Below are positions 26,191 to 40,208 of a DNA stretch of 64,000 nucleotides, piece after piece; the first letter of the stretch is position 1, and the number at the start of each line of letters is the position of its first letter. The position numbers and the translations under genes are program-made. The notes beneath the pieces were generated by a model. That model saw nothing but the letters and a program-made list of their open reading frames with translations, was not told the DNA's origin and ran no database searches. This DNA comes from Hemibagrus wyckioides (Eukaryota > Chordata > Actinopteri > Siluriformes > Bagridae): NCBI RefSeq assembly GCF_019097595.1, contig NC_080710.1, forward strand, positions 26,905,280 through 26,969,279, given 5' to 3'.

Positions 26191-28718
26191 AGGTAAGCAT
26201 TCAAAATGTTTTTTTAACAAAGAGAAATGTATGATCAGTGATATAGTGATAAGTTTTCTGTAAGGAGATGTATGTTTATAGCTGCTGTGTATAGTAATGT
26301 GCGTGATAACAGGAAGAAACCTAACTTGCGAATGTTATATTCATTGTGTTCATTGTAACCACTTATAAGAGGAACTTATACTTCAGGGCCAGTACAAGTA
26401 ACTCCGTTTCGTGTAAGGCTTCATAACGCTACCCTGACGTGGATTATATCATGTATGAAATAATACGTCATGGATTAACGTATGATTATCACTCAACATC
26501 ATACGTTTTATATCAGAACAACACACACCACTAGCAGGTAAGGGGTTAACGTCTGTAATGTCTGGTGTCATATATTTAGTCCTGTCAGGAATAGGGTTAA
26601 TACCAGCATTAACGTGAGCCTCAGGCAATGGCAGGAGTATATTATGTTGTGTAGTTATTCAGATCAGATCCCGTTAAGGGCCGTGGCTGAGCTCCTAGTC
26701 TGGTTCTCCAGGTGACACCCGTATTAATCACAACACTGCTGCAGGTCCGCCTCTTAAACTCCCATGATGCTTTCAAAATCCACTGGGCCCTTCTGCAAGC
26801 AACGAGAGAACGAGTCTCTGCTGCCCTATTCAGCCAGCACGGCCTGGCTGCGTCTCAAACCGCAATGCTCCCAGATTTGCCGAACCGAAAACTTGATGCT
26901 AAATATAACAAGCCTGGATGAGATGCCATTTGCAAAGTACACCTCCTAATCAGGAGAACAGGACATGTTCACAGGAGCAAAATACTCCAAGTGAATTTCA
27001 ACCTGGGAAATTTTAAGTCCTCTTGTCTCAAGTGGACTTGGCTTCATAAACATAATCATCTTGTCTATGTCTTATGTAACATTAATTAGTATAACACAAT
27101 TGTTTTTTTTTTTTTATCTATCCAAGTTCTTGTGACTAACAAAGCATTTGTTCTGTCTGCTTTTGGCTTTCATGAACTTAAGCATAGCAGATCTTCAGGG
27201 GTGTGAGTAGCATTTCAAAGATGCAGTTATGACGCGTGTCCCAGACTTATTTCTCACCGCTCTCAAAGCGTTCACTTGTTATATTTCATTTTCAGGTGCC
27301 CTGCAGCTATTTGTTTTGTGCTGCATGTCAACTGGAAAAATGGGAGTCTGTAAGAAAAAAGGAGCGAGCTGCAGAAAATTAAAGTCTCTTTGATAGTGTA
27401 GATTTATTAAACTGCTCTCACAGAGACACCATATTTACGGCTGAAAGCCATACTGCTGCAGAAATATAATAATTAGTGAAAATTTTTAGCTTGAGGGGAC
27501 TTTGTAAGTGTGTAACCGTAAACTACCAGATAGGACAGGTAGGGAAAAGAAAGATTTAGAGCTACAGCTGATTGCAGAATTATTGGCGCCCTTCAAGAGA
27601 ATGGACATAAGTTATTGTATTAACTAGATAGAATAGTACATCTGTTTTTTCACTTTACTTTAATAAGAATCCTTTATTGCGACCTTTTTTAGGTAATATT
27701 TCGACACCCCAAGAGTATTTCTAAAATAAACCATCGCCTCAAACATTTGGTTATTATTTTAGAGTTATCACCAAACCCTCCAGCACAGCAGCAAGAGAAG
27801 CAAAACATTAAAGTTTCCGAATTTTTTTAATTATTTTTTTTAGTTCATTTTTGAAGTTGTCCGTAACAAATGTGTGGCAAGATCATTGATGCTCGGGTCT
27901 GTTTTGTCACTAGTGTTTCAGGGGCTCATGTGAAGACTGATGGGATCATTAACTCTGCTAAGTATCAGGACATTCATTTCCAAAACTTGGTTGCCTCTGC
28001 CAGGAGGTTCACACTTGCCCAGAGATGCAGCTTGTAATGAGATGATGAGCCAAATCCGAATCAACACAGAAAGTGGGATGAAAAATCAATGTTTAGCAAT
28101 GACCATCTCAACTTATAAATTAGAACTGATCTTATTTAACAAGACCATCCACATCCAAACCTACAAATATTATGAAGCTTGAAATGTTCTGCATAAAGAA
28201 AGAGTTCAAAATCCCACTCCAAGCGTCTCCAAGGGTCTCTGACCTTATTATACATGAAAGGAAGAGGCTCTGTACTCACCAAATAATATTTCTGAAGATT
28301 TACTCATATAATAAAACCATATCACCTATGTATGTATGTTAAGCTCGAAAGATCACTTTCAATTTATTGCTTTCTTTTCTAAAGCTTACCAGTAGTTGAC
28401 TGTATCTGACTGCATTAATGCTACTTGACCACCATTTACATTATGATAATAAATAAATAAAATGTACCATCTTATTTAGAGTGTGTGAATATGTGGATCC
28501 AGATCCACAGTAACCCTGACCAGGATAAGGTGATTACTGAAGAAGAAATTAATAAGTCTTATTTACAGAGAACTTTATGGCCATTATTGGTACTGAAATT
28601 TAAATTACTTTTGACTCACACTCACTTTCTTACACTCTTTGTTATATTCCATTATTTTGCATTCACCAAGTGGTTACAAATGTGAAAGAAGTTGCAGCTA
28701 TAACACTCCTGGTATCTA

Positions 28719-29075
28719 CACTATATTGCCAAAGGTTTTGGGACATCTGCCTTTACATGCATATGAATGTAATATGGATTTGGCCCATCCTTTGCTCCTA
28801 TAACAGCTTCAACTCTTCTGGGAAGGTTTTCCACAAGGTTTAGGAGTGTGTTTATGGTAATTTTTGACCATTCTTCTAGAAGCGCATTTGTGAGGTCAGA
28901 CACTGATGTGAACGAGAAGGTCTGGCTCGCAGTCTCCGCTCTAATTCATCCCAAAGGTGTTCTATGGGGTTGAGGTCAAGACTCCACACCAAACTCGCTC
29001 ATCCATGTCTTTATGGACCTTGCTTTGTGCACTGGTGTGCAGTCATGTTGGAACAGGAAGGGGTCATCCCCAAAC
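28719..29075 (-). pseudogene. Tc1-like fragment, one end only
   Basis: Starts with the inverted-repeat end CACTATATTGCCAAAGG just after TA and runs through the transposase C-terminal region ([20 protein letters not shown] on the minus strand). It belongs to a relative of the intact element at 24.8-26.0 kb. The remaining two thirds are missing and indels break the frame. Confidence 0.85.
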
Positions 29076-30316
29076 ATGCCCCGAAAGCCTTGTGAGCGTT
29101 TACCTTTTCAAGCAGCAGCCAGTGAAATCTTTCAGCTTTGAGTGCAGCTGTAATTTGCTGGTGTTAAACAAGACTCTGAAGTCCACTTCTTTACAGTTTC
29201 TCTAACTGACCCCATCTTTTCAGACAGACATGTCATGTCATGGAGTGAAACCATGTTGAGGCTTGAATGTAAGATGTATTTGGCAAGCTCTACTAGATTT
29301 GAAGGATGTTCTTGAAAGCTAAGCCAGTGTTTCAAAGTGAACAGATCCATGAATTTTAATGATTACAGTGGAATAAGATAAATTTATTCTTCTCCTGAAA
29401 GCTTTCACACATCCACATCACTGATTCTTATTATTTATTCTACATTCTGCTACATTACCCATCAGCCCCTTGTCACATGTCTCACTAATCACTCACTCTT
29501 CTTCCTCATTTCACCTTGATGTGCACCACTGTTTAAGTTCTGGTTTCTCTGAACCTCCTTGTCATGCTTCTGTTGATGTTTGTTGCTTTGCTTTCTATAG
29601 ACTTGCTCGTTGTCTGTATGTTTTGCTCTTTTGTTGTGTACTCACTGTTCTTCTTAGACCTTCCACAATAAAAGTCTGCACTTGCATATACTGCCAACTC
29701 CCTGACAGCTCTTTATATAGGTGTTCAAATGAGAGGCAATATACCCAGTGTTGTTCTTCTAAACTCCATCCCATCTGATAAAACATCTAAAGTTGTGGAC
29801 TGGAAAACTTATAGCACATTGCGTATCTAATTTTTTGTGACAATAATATATGACGATACAACTTCCATAAATATTTTTCCCTAAAATTGTGTACAAGAGT
29901 TTTTCTTTTTTTCTTTTAACCTTCTAACCTTGCTTAAGTTCTCCTTCTGCCAAGATGAAATGCACACAGAAGCATATTTCAGTTCAGGAGGAGTGCGTCA
30001 GAAGTGCATCAGTAGAAGTGCATCAGTTCTGCAAAAGTGTCAAAAGTAGCAAATATTAGCTCAGCATATTAGCCGAGTTCCATGCTTAAGCAGGTTTTAG
30101 ATTATGGTAATACTGAGTCTAAATGCCTAACAAGCAAAATATTCTCGAATGTTCTTATTAAACAGACAGCAAAAAGAAGAATGTGTAAATGTGCCTAGTA
30201 ATGTTGTCTGAACATTTATTAATTATCACGTATTCAGGAGATGCTCTAGTTCTTAAATATTGCCACTGAAATAATTTTATTTAATGCTTTTGTCTTTGCA
30301 TTTTTATTATAATGAA

Positions 30317-30837
30317 GATTTGGGACATCTGCCATTACATGCACATGAATGTAATATGGAGTTGGCCCACCCTTTACAGCTATAACAGCTTCAACTCTTC
30401 TGGGAAGGCTTTCCACAAGGTTTAGGAATGTGTTTATGGGAATTTTTGACCATTCCTCAGAAGTGCATTTTTGAGGTCAGGCACTGATTTTGGACGAGAA
30501 GGTCTGACTCACAGTCTCTGTTCTAAAGGTGTTCTATCAGGTTGAGGTCAGGACTCTGTGCAGGTCAGTCAAGTTCCTCCACACCAAACTCGCTCATCCA
30601 TGTCTTTATGGACCTTGCTTTGTGCACTGGTGTGCAGTCATGTTGGAACAGGAAGGGGTCATCCCCAAACTGTTCCCACAAAGTTGGCAGCATGAAATTG
30701 TCCAAAATGTCTTGGTATGAAGCTGAAGCATTAAAAGTTCCTTTCACTGGAACTAAGGGGCCGAGCCCAACCCCTGAAAAACAACACCTGAATTCAATGA
30801 TTTGGAGGGGTGTCCCAAAACTTTTGGCAACATAGTG
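30317..30837 (-). pseudogene. Internally deleted Tc1-like element
   Basis: Same subfamily as the 28.7 kb fragment. The right inverted repeat ends at 30837 next to TA; the left end is eroded. The minus-strand transposase C-terminal half is present with frameshifts, including [18 protein letters not shown], and the N-terminal half is deleted. Confidence 0.85.
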
Positions 30838-33241
30838 TAATTGTCTTATTATTATCAACTAGTACTGCTGAACCTTGTGAATATTAAATAATGAACTGGA
30901 TTATTGAACCCTTCTGATTTAACATCCTAAATCTGCTTTGAAATCTTCTTTTCATGTCCATCTCACTGCTCACAATTATCTCTTAAAGTGTCTAAAAGTG
31001 AAATTTGTTTCATCACAGGATTTTCTTTTCATTAGCTGTGTCAGTCAAGGAGATTGATACAGTAATCAGACACACATGAGGTGATTATTGTTCTATTAGA
31101 CATTATCATTAAAAGAAATAAAGACTTTACATTGTTAATTAAGATTTTTTTGACACTCTTTACAGATTATCAGGCTCCATGTAACCATATCTACTGAAAT
31201 GATTCCCTAAAATAGATTGAGGACATGAATATTGCTTCTTATTTTTAACCAAGTGTTTCGTTTCGCTATTTTTGACACAATTTGAACTCCACATCTCTCC
31301 ATCTCCATCAAATTTCTTCACAATCCAGCTCTGGACTAGGAGGCTAGTCTTACCGCTATTAATAAAACATCTTTCAGAATTCTTGTGCAAGCAGCACTTA
31401 AAATAAACTTTCCTGCTTTTGTGGCAGGTGAGACTGTGGCTCTTCCATTTGTAGGCTAGTTACCAGTGGTTCAAGATCTCATGGAGGTTTTAAAATAGAG
31501 TCAGATTATAAGGATGGAAACTTTTGAAACTGTAAATGCTTGTAAGGAAACAGAGATATTAAAGCCTCTAGCCTGAAATGCAAATGTTCATTTTGTCAGA
31601 GGAAACATGATCTAGTCCTTATGGGTTAACAATATTTTGCAGGACGTGAAAAGAAAATGAAATCAAGCTGGAGGAAGCGCTGTGTGTTGCCCCTTACAGC
31701 TACACTTTCCAATTCAAAAGCATAACTACTAACAAGCCATGATTCCAGCTTCTTTTTTTTTTATAAAGGGTGTAACAAAGTCACAGAAACCGATGTCTTA
31801 TTTCTCTAACAGAAATCAAGCTGTGGTCCGAAGAGAGTAAAGCGACATGTACTGGCACTCACGCCACGAGTGTTTCTCCAGTGTAAACTAGTGAGGAATA
31901 TCTAAAAAAAAATGGACTGTTTAGAGCACACAAGGACAAGACACGGGCTCAGAAGGCAGGCATGGAATTCAGCCAGATATGAGACACGAGGCGGCGAGAA
32001 CCGGTTGCCATGGAAATTTAGCTCGATTCCAATCCGATCAGGTTTCCAGAAAGAAGCTCAGTTTACAAACAGCTGTTACAAATCTGTCTCATCTTGTTCA
32101 ACATGAAATCCCTGCTTTCTGTGCTGTTTCTTATAGCAGAAACCCCATCATCTTGCTCTTCGTAAGGTTGTGCACCGAAACGGATGCAGAACATTCATAC
32201 CTACTTTTAATTTGATGGTATCTGTTTATTATAGCAAGTATCACTTTATCACAGCAGGTGATATGTCTGAAGTGCTTGGTCTGATTCCAATACCAGCTTT
32301 TCTGTCATCTCTACAATGAGCTGCTTACAATCAGCCATCTCGCATTAAAACAAGGTGAAGCAGGCCATATTGTTACCCGAGGCAAAGTGAGGTGAGCATA
32401 CATGAATCATAAGCATACTCTTCATCCTATTCAGGTGTTTATTAGACTGCCCGAGAAGAAAATTGCTCCTAGATCACAGCATGAATCATGTATTTTTATT
32501 ACTCGGGTTTTGCCGACCAAATGCACTTCATTTTCAGGTCAGCGGTGCATTTCTGCATCTCCACACCCTTCTCATGCATCATTAGAGGATTATAATGACA
32601 GTTGAAAATGTTTTCTTTGAATATTTACTGACCAGCAAAAGAAATCAATTCCTCCCACCTAAGCAGAAATGCTCAGAACTTTTTATATAGAGAGTTGTAG
32701 TTTTTTGGTACTCCTACATCTGGTTTCACCTCCTACATCTTTAGAAACAGCTATTCAAGGACTATGACTAATGTACGTGTATATATATCTCCAGGCATAT
32801 TTTGGTTTATCCAGTACAGAATATATCTTTAAAATATATATATATATATAAGGGTATCTGCAAAATCCTATAAATGTAAAAGATACATCAAGTAGAGCAC
32901 TGTATAGTTTTCAGACACAAATGAAAACTTGCTGTCAGGGATTACATGCAAAAACCCGAAGCAAGTGTGACAGTGAAAGTCTCCAGATACTCCAAGATCC
33001 TTAGAAAATCCTACCAGCCAATTTCTGTATAAAAGTGTACAAAGTGTATCTGATACTAGTGGTGCATTTTCTAAGGACAAAGGACAGTGACACCAAATAT
33101 TGACTTTGTTTAGTGTACTGCAGTTTATTGCTCTTTTGGGAAGTTTTACAGAATAGTAGAATCTGAGGCTATAATAGAGACCCAAACTGGACAGTTGAAG
33201 ATTGGGGTGGGAAATCACCTGGTTCTGGTCCTGGTTTACCT

Positions 33242-33905
33242 TTTTTTAGTCCAGTTTGGGTGCTTATCATAGCTTCAAATTCTTGTTTTTGCTGACAGAA
33301 GTGGAACCTGATGTGTTCTTCTGCTTCTCACCATGACTGTAAAGAAAGTAAAATCATTCAGTGTTTCAGGCTGCAGACTACACTGGATATCTTTTGTTTT
33401 TTTGCACCATGCTGTGTAAACTTTAGAGTTGGTTGTATAATGAAAATCCCTGGAGATCAGCCATTCACAGAGCAAGTCACAGAGATCCCTATTCTGATGT
33501 TCTGAAGGACTTAAACTGTATCAGACGTTCTGAATTGTGCGTCTGCCTCATGATTGGATAACTACTCAAATGGTGTTCCTATTGATCAGTGAATGGATAT
33601 TCCCATATGTCTGTCATGTACGCAATTATCCAATCAGCAAATTATGTGGCAGCAGTGCAGTTCATAAAATTATGCTGATACAGGCCAAGAACTTTACTTA
33701 ATGTTCACATCAAGTACAAGAGTGTGGGGAAAAAGTGTCTCTCAATGGCTGCAAGCATGGCATGGTTGTTGGTGCCAGACGGGTAATTGAATATTTCAGA
33801 AACTGCTGATCTCCTGGAATTTTCATACAGTCTCTAGAGTTTATACAAAATGGTGCGAAAGAACTAAAAACACTTTCTGGGAAAATAAGCACTCTTTACA
33901 TCCAT
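33242..33905. mobile_element. Two head-to-head fragments of one Tc1-like family
   Basis: About 33.24-33.60 kb is the end of one Tc1-like copy and about 33.60-33.90 kb is the corresponding part of a second copy in the opposite orientation. Matching blocks include GGAGATCAGC (left) against GCTGATCTCC (right), and GCACCAT against ATGGTGC. Together they make a long imperfect palindrome centred near 33.60 kb. The family is the one seen at 9.3-10.0 kb. Confidence 0.7.
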
Positions 33906-34357
33906 GCTGAGTAGACAAAATCATATATTTAGGTTCCACATCAGATTTCATATCTGTCAGCCAAGACACTGGGCACATCAGTTGTATTAGTAAGTGTTGG
34001 GCCACCATAACCCATTAAATCCGCTTCAATGCACTTTAACATCAATTCTACAATTCTCTGGAACTGTACAGGAGGCATGAACATCATACTTGATGTTAAA
34101 TGACAGTCTCTCAGTTGGTGTATTGATGACAAGTCACTTCAAATTTACCCAGAGATGTTCAGCTGGTGTTAGATCTGGTGAGTGTGAAGGCTCATATGAT
34201 TTAAATCATTTTCATCCTTATCAATCCAGTGAGCTCTCTTGCCCTATGGATGGGGGCGGAGTCATCCTGGCAAAGAACACGCCGTTTAGGATAGAAGTGC
34301 TTCATAAGAGGATAATCATTAAGAAGAAATTTGTGTTGATTTTCCTGTGAGAAGTAG

Positions 34358-34375
34358 ACACTGGCATGTTAGACT
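34358..34375 (+). repeat. LINE target-site duplication, left copy
   Basis: ACACTGGCATGTTAGACT, identical to 34849-34866. Confidence 0.85.
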
Positions 34376-34848
34376 TCTGCTTCTTCTTTCGGCTTTTCCC
34401 TTCAGGGGTGGCCACAGAGAATCATCTGTCTCCACCTATCCCTATCTTCTGCATCCTCAACCCTAGCTTCATATCCTCATTTATTACATCCATATACCGC
34501 CTCTTTGGCCTTCCTCTTTGCCTCCTGCCTGGCAGCTCCATGTCCAACATTTTCCTACCAATATACTCACTCTCCCTCCTCTGAACATGTCCAAACCATC
34601 TTAATCTGGCCTCCCTGACTTTGTCCCCCGAACGTCCAATATGAGCCGTCCGCTCTGATGTACTCGTTCCTAATCCTGTCCAACTGTGTCACTCCCAAAG
34701 AGAACCTCAACATCTTCAGCTCTGCTACCTCCAGCTCTGACTCCTGTCGCTTCCTCAGTGACACTGTCTCTAAACTATACAGCATCACCGGTCTCACCAC
34801 CGTCTTGTACACCTTCCCCTTGATTCTGGCTGATATTTTTCTATCACA
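34376..34848 (-). mobile_element. 5'-truncated LINE, reverse transcriptase C-terminus
   Basis: The minus strand reads MYKTVVRPVMLYSLETVSLR, then [21 protein letters not shown] and, after a frame change, [17 protein letters not shown]: the C-terminal end of a non-LTR reverse transcriptase of a type widespread in fish (RTE-like by resemblance; clade not certain). The endonuclease and most of the polymerase are missing, as usual for 5'-truncated copies. Exact 18-bp direct repeats flank it (34358-34375 and 34849-34866). Confidence 0.85.
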
Positions 34849-34866
34849 ACACTGGCATGTTAGACT
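34849..34866 (+). repeat. LINE target-site duplication, right copy
   Basis: ACACTGGCATGTTAGACT, identical to 34358-34375. Confidence 0.85.
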
Positions 34867-35556
34867 ATACTAGAAAGAACGCCACCCACAGGTGATTAAA
34901 TCTAGGAGCCATTTTGTGGATTTATGTATTCAGGTCCTCACTGTATGACTGTTGATTGCTGTACAGTAATTTTCCTGCATCATGCTATGTGAAGTAGCTC
35001 CATAAACAGGAAATCTACAGGGTGTTTTTCTTTTCATCTCAGTGAGAGTGCAAAACAAGCTCAAATTCTTTCTCCACGTTAGTTTTGTGCATTTAGGGCA
35101 GGTATTTTTAGAAAGTGGCCCATGGCAGTTTGCAGAGGCAGCCGAGTTTGCCTGAAACCGTCTTCGTTGTCTGTATCACGCCTCTGCTGTGCAGCAAAGC
35201 TCACATCTGACAGAAACTGATGAAGACATTTTCCTCTGCACAGCTGTGGAATGCTTAATGAGATTGTACCCTTGTGAGGAAAACCTTTCCAGCTCCTTGT
35301 TATCCTTACCAAATGTGTGTAGAAGGGAAAAGAGACGAAGAGGAGGGGTGAGACATGTAGGTGTATCCCTGTAAGAACGATGATGTCATTGCTAGATTTC
35401 TATTTTTGATGGTAAACAAATACAATCCAGGATTATTTATGGAGGTCTGTTTTAATACTGTAGAGAATAGCTGTGTGTGGAATGAGTTGAGAAGACATAC
35501 TTGAGAATCTTGTCTCTTGTTTATGCCATCCATACATGCTTGAACCCATGTAGGTG

Positions 35557-35578
35557 GCTCTCTCTCTCTCTCTCTCTC
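35557..35578 (+). repeat. CT microsatellite
   Basis: Short perfect CT run in the intergenic region. Confidence 0.95.
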
Positions 35579-38572
35579 GCTCATACACACAGTTCTGACC
35601 CCATAAACCCAGCCCGTGTGGCTTAAGCAGGTGTGGTGTGATCCATCTCAGACAGTGCAGGTGATCCATGGCTGCTGCACACGAGAAAAGAAATCAATTT
35701 TAATGTTACTGCACAGCTTCTAATGGCCCAAGATCTCAAATCTCAAATCAAAGCCAATTATACTAGCTTCCTCTCTTTCTTTTTCTGTTTTCTTCAGCAA
35801 ACTTGCACATTCTGTTTCTCAGCACTCTGCTTCCTCACCATCTACCTCACACTGCTGCGCTGTCTCTCAGCCTCCTGTCTCTCTCCTTCTGTCTTTCTCA
35901 CCCTCTTCCATGTCTTCTAGGCCTCCTGTTGCACTTTTTTTTTTTTTTGATCATATACCCACCCACCCACCCACCCTACTGCTCAGACTCTCTATTTCAC
36001 CTGAAATATAATATCAAAAGGCATTAGTTTCTCTTTCTGTTTGGGTCTCGGTAAGGGAGCACAGGCTGCTGAAAATGATATTATTGAGAAGATAACTGAA
36101 TCCCCAGTAGAGTAATGTTTTTCTTTACTATATAAAATCCAGCTGAAACCATATCAGACATTCGCTGCTTGTAGCAGAGCTGGAGGGATACCAGAAATGC
36201 CTGCTTGTCTTCCATAAGAGAAAAAGCTTATTTGGACAACCATGAGAGAGGGCCATGGCTCTCTTGCTCTCTTTTATTTTAGAGAGACCCTTTAAAAAGT
36301 CACAGTCTGTATGAAGCATGGTTGGTTCAGCCATTAAAATGTCGTAAAGCTGAACTGTTTCTATAAGGCTTGATGATTGTCAACACATTGTACTGTAAAT
36401 AACGCTTCACGTCATCCTCTTTCGGTTTTTCAGTAACCTATCAATTGAAGATAATTAACTGTAAGAAAGTGATATTCTCACACCTCAGGCTGTCAAATCA
36501 AACACTGTTTTCTCCAACATGAGCTTCAGTTATGGCAGCTGTTGCCAAGCGTACCATTTTTATACAGTTAATCAGCATTAAAGGTATAGCAAGAATTGCT
36601 TGAGGTGTTACATAACGTAATGGAAAGCAACATAAAATTGATGTGATAATAACAGTAGCCACCTTGAATTACAGTAGTTACCATAACAACAATGAATACA
36701 GTGAATAGATAGCTGTTTAGCAATATTATAAGGATATTAACACTACTTTTATTATAATTTGTCTAATTTTGATTTAAAAAAAAAAAAAATTCAAGACAAA
36801 TATAGACTCTGTATTGGCTGATGATCAGGTTTTTATTATGGTTATCAGGAAACAATTATAGTCCTGGGCCATCTTAAATCACTGGGGAAAAAATACAAAA
36901 TCTTTTATTAATACACATGTTCCAAGTTGTCCAAAATTATATAAAAATCCCAGTTACTAAGTGTATGTACCATGCATTGCTGACCATTATTTATAATGTG
37001 TCTCTTGACAGGATTTCCTGTTTCCATCTAAAAATTGTTTAAATTTAGACCATGGGGGAATTTTGAGTGTTTATATATACAGAAATAAACACTGCTGTTA
37101 TCTCTGATATCCTTGTACAATTGCCAGACTATCATGCCAGTGTCACTGCTGTGCAGAGAACAGTCCACCTCCTTGTATGTACCTAATAAACCGGCAAGGC
37201 CAGTGTAATTTCTCCTGATATAATTACATCTGCGGGTCACAGAGGCTATTTCTTAGAGACGAGGAGTAAAGGGCAGTGTGCCAGACTCACTTTACATCCA
37301 TTAAGCTGACCTGTAAATTAGCTTCACATAAGAGAAAGGAGAAGTAATCATGTTGACAGGATACAGTTGCTTTCCATTTTTGGAATTTCTTTTCTTCAAA
37401 CACTTGCGAGAGAAGAAGAATGGAGAAATTCCTATTAATCCAACACATTGCAAAGCACATTTCTTTATGAGCTTGTGCCCCACTGATATCCAATAGGTCA
37501 CTGCTGCCTCCCTAGTCATTTCTTACTGTGCTGAACTGCAGGGTGTAGCTTCCTATTTATCAGATATCACCAGTATTAGAGAGACGGATGACCTTAATGA
37601 GTCTTAAGCAAACTGCAGTTTGAGAAATACTTCTTTGTTACAGATGGTCCTCAGTGTGCTTAAAAGAACATGCAAACACAGAAGCTAGCGTGAAATCCAA
37701 CCTGGCCTAATGCCTGCACGTTCCTACGATGTCAGCAATCATTATGAATCCTTCATACAAAAGACAGAGTCATACTGATCGTATCAGAGAGCTTCCTTTT
37801 CATAACAAGCAGCGTGATGAATTATTACTCACAAATAGAATACCAGGCTTTCAGAAAGATTATGTTTGTCACTGAGACTAATGTTGTGTTATTATTATTT
37901 TGCAGTAAAGCTGGGAGCCAGATATTACAATGGAGATGATCCAAATGTCATTAGAGAAGACAAAAGACATTATAAAGCGGCTGTTATAAATGGAAAAGGT
38001 GGGCATACAAGTTATATACAAGTTACTAGAGGATATATACATCACTTTCTGGAAGGAAAATACTGATGTTATTTTCCAATAAAATACATGGTTTTGCTAC
38101 TTGATGATAAAAGAGCCTCTGTGAAATACAGCACAGTGAATGTCTTTTTACTGTGAAAGCCAACAAAGTAAAAGTCTTGTTGCCAGATTCACTTTACATC
38201 CATTACAGTGATCTGTGAATGCATTAATTAGCAACCATACTGACGCAATGCACTTATTAATTTGGCCTGTAAATTTACTACAGGAAAAAAAAACAGATTT
38301 CTTTGTCTTCTTCTTTTTGTCCTAAGGGTACAAAAGACTTTTCTCCCATCTCTATCCTGATGCTGTTCTTTTTAATTAGTGTGCACTGTGTAATTACTTG
38401 TGCTTGTCTGTGTGTTTATTGGATTGTACTGTCATCCTCCTGGACTTGTAACTTTGCACGTTGTCTTTTAAAGTAAAGTGTAATCCTGTGAACAGAGTTG
38501 CATTCTCTGTTACACTCTGGTCCTGGACACACTGAACTTCATTCCACTGTAAATAAAAAAGCAAACTAGTTG

Positions 38573-39285
38573 TAGAATAGAATAGAATAGAATAGAATAG
38601 AATAGAATAGAATAGAGTACAGTAGAGTAGAGCGGAAGTGAAGGAAGTGTAATAAATTTTAATAGAATAAAAATGCATTTGAGAAAAACAGGCAGATTTT
38701 AACATATAATAAAATATAAAATAGAACAGAATATACTAGAGTAGAATGGAATAAAGTTGAATAGAATGCAATAGAATATAACAGGGTGGAATGAAATAGA
38801 GCAGAACGGAATAGAATATTCCGAACAGAATAGTCTAGATTAGAACAAAGTAGATTACTATCTGAATAGAATAGTATAGAATAGAATGGGATAGAATAGC
38901 ATGTATGGAGTAGAAGAGAGCACATTATAGCCAAATAAAATAGAGTACAATACAGTGCAATACAGGACACAAAGGGGGTGGAATAGAACAGAATCTAGGA
39001 AATATAAACAGAGTAGAATGGAGCAGAATAAATGTGAGTAAAATAGAATGCAATAGAATATAACAGAGTAGACTGGAGTAGGGTCAAATTCAGTTGAAAA
39101 GAATAGAATAAAATAGAATAGAAAAGGGCATAACAGAATATTGTAGATTAGAACAGAGCAGAATAGAATAGAATAGAATGTAGGGGGGGACATAATACAA
39201 AAGAATACAACATCCCGGATTTGAACAATACAGAGTGGAACAGTATAGAATATAAAGAGAATAGAGTAGAATGGGACAGATTAAA
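38573..39285 (+). repeat. TAGAA pentanucleotide array, decayed
   Basis: About 700 bp of AATAG/TAGAA-derived repeats, perfect at the left end and degenerate further on. It gives long false reading frames on the minus strand rich in Phe, Tyr, Ser, Ile and Leu. Confidence 0.95.
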
Positions 39286-39727
39286 TGTGAGTAACATTAT
39301 ATAAAGTATATAAAAAAAAACAAAGTTAGCATCTTCCAGAAAAATCTCTCAACCTAGCGTGTGCAGAGAATGCATGTTACATGACCTAAAGTTCATAAAT
39401 ATATGGTGGCTCCATGGAAACCTGTGTTCATCTTCATCCTTCCAGATCTGTAGAGGTCAACTAGCAGATGGAATATCAGCTAATTAATTACTAAATTAAA
39501 TTGGATTTTTTATTTCAATCTGTTTAAAAATATATAAATAAATATTGCATATGTATACTGTCAAAGAGGTGAAAACTGACATGTCTCCATATAGCTGTGA
39601 TATTGTATATATTTGTAACTTGGTTTACCAGAACTGACACTTGTGGATGAAACGTTAAGAGTAATAGTACCAACTTTTTTTTTAGAGTTCCACAAATTGT
39701 AGGGTTAAAATATATTTCAGACCTTCA

Positions 39728-40208
39728 GCGAGGATCCTGAGGCATCCAGAGATGGCCCACCTCCAGTTGGATTCTGCTTTGTGAAGATTTGGGATATTCA
39801 AAGCAAAGATGCCAACCGTATATGGACTTTGAGGACAACCTCCTAATTAATACACACACTAACATTCTACATATGCTCTATCTGCATCACACAACTCCAA
39901 CTGACTGTATATGACTGTAAAAAGGACATTATTCATAATTACACCCTCCGGTGTTTATAGTAATTTACAAACACAGTCTCTGGTGTTCAATTTTGAGTCC
40001 TTTGGTTCCTCTGAAGGTTTCTTCCTCTTACCATCTCAGGGAGTTTTTCCGTCCCACAGTCGCCTCTCAAGCTTGCTCACTAGGGATGATTTTGTCTATC
40101 ATTAATCTTGGACTTTTGTACTATGTTTCTTATGTTCTATAAAGCTGCTTTGAGACAATGTCCATTGTTAAAAGTGCTATACAAATAAAATTGAATTGAA
40201 CTGAACTG
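39728..40208 (+). repeat. Teleost dispersed repeat with TTGAA tail
   Basis: Contains GAAGGTTTCTTCCTCTTACC, AGGGAGTTTTTCC, AAAGCTGCTTTGAGACAATG and AGTGCTATACAAATAAAATT, ending in TTGAA-type repeats. A shorter copy of its 3' end lies at 59.32-59.40 kb. The tail suggests a retroelement 3' end. Confidence 0.75.

Larger units (their letters stand above)
33915..34900 (-). pseudogene. Tc1-like relic interrupted by a LINE
   Basis: A decayed Tc1-like transposase region of a third family (minus-strand sense) runs from about 33.92 to 34.36 kb and resumes at 34867 after the LINE insertion. Stops and indels are frequent. Its ends are not clear. Confidence 0.6.

Noticed and set aside
38394..39193. Three minus-strand frames of 103-111 codons rich in Phe, Tyr and Ser
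   Set aside because: They are translations of the TAGAA repeat array.
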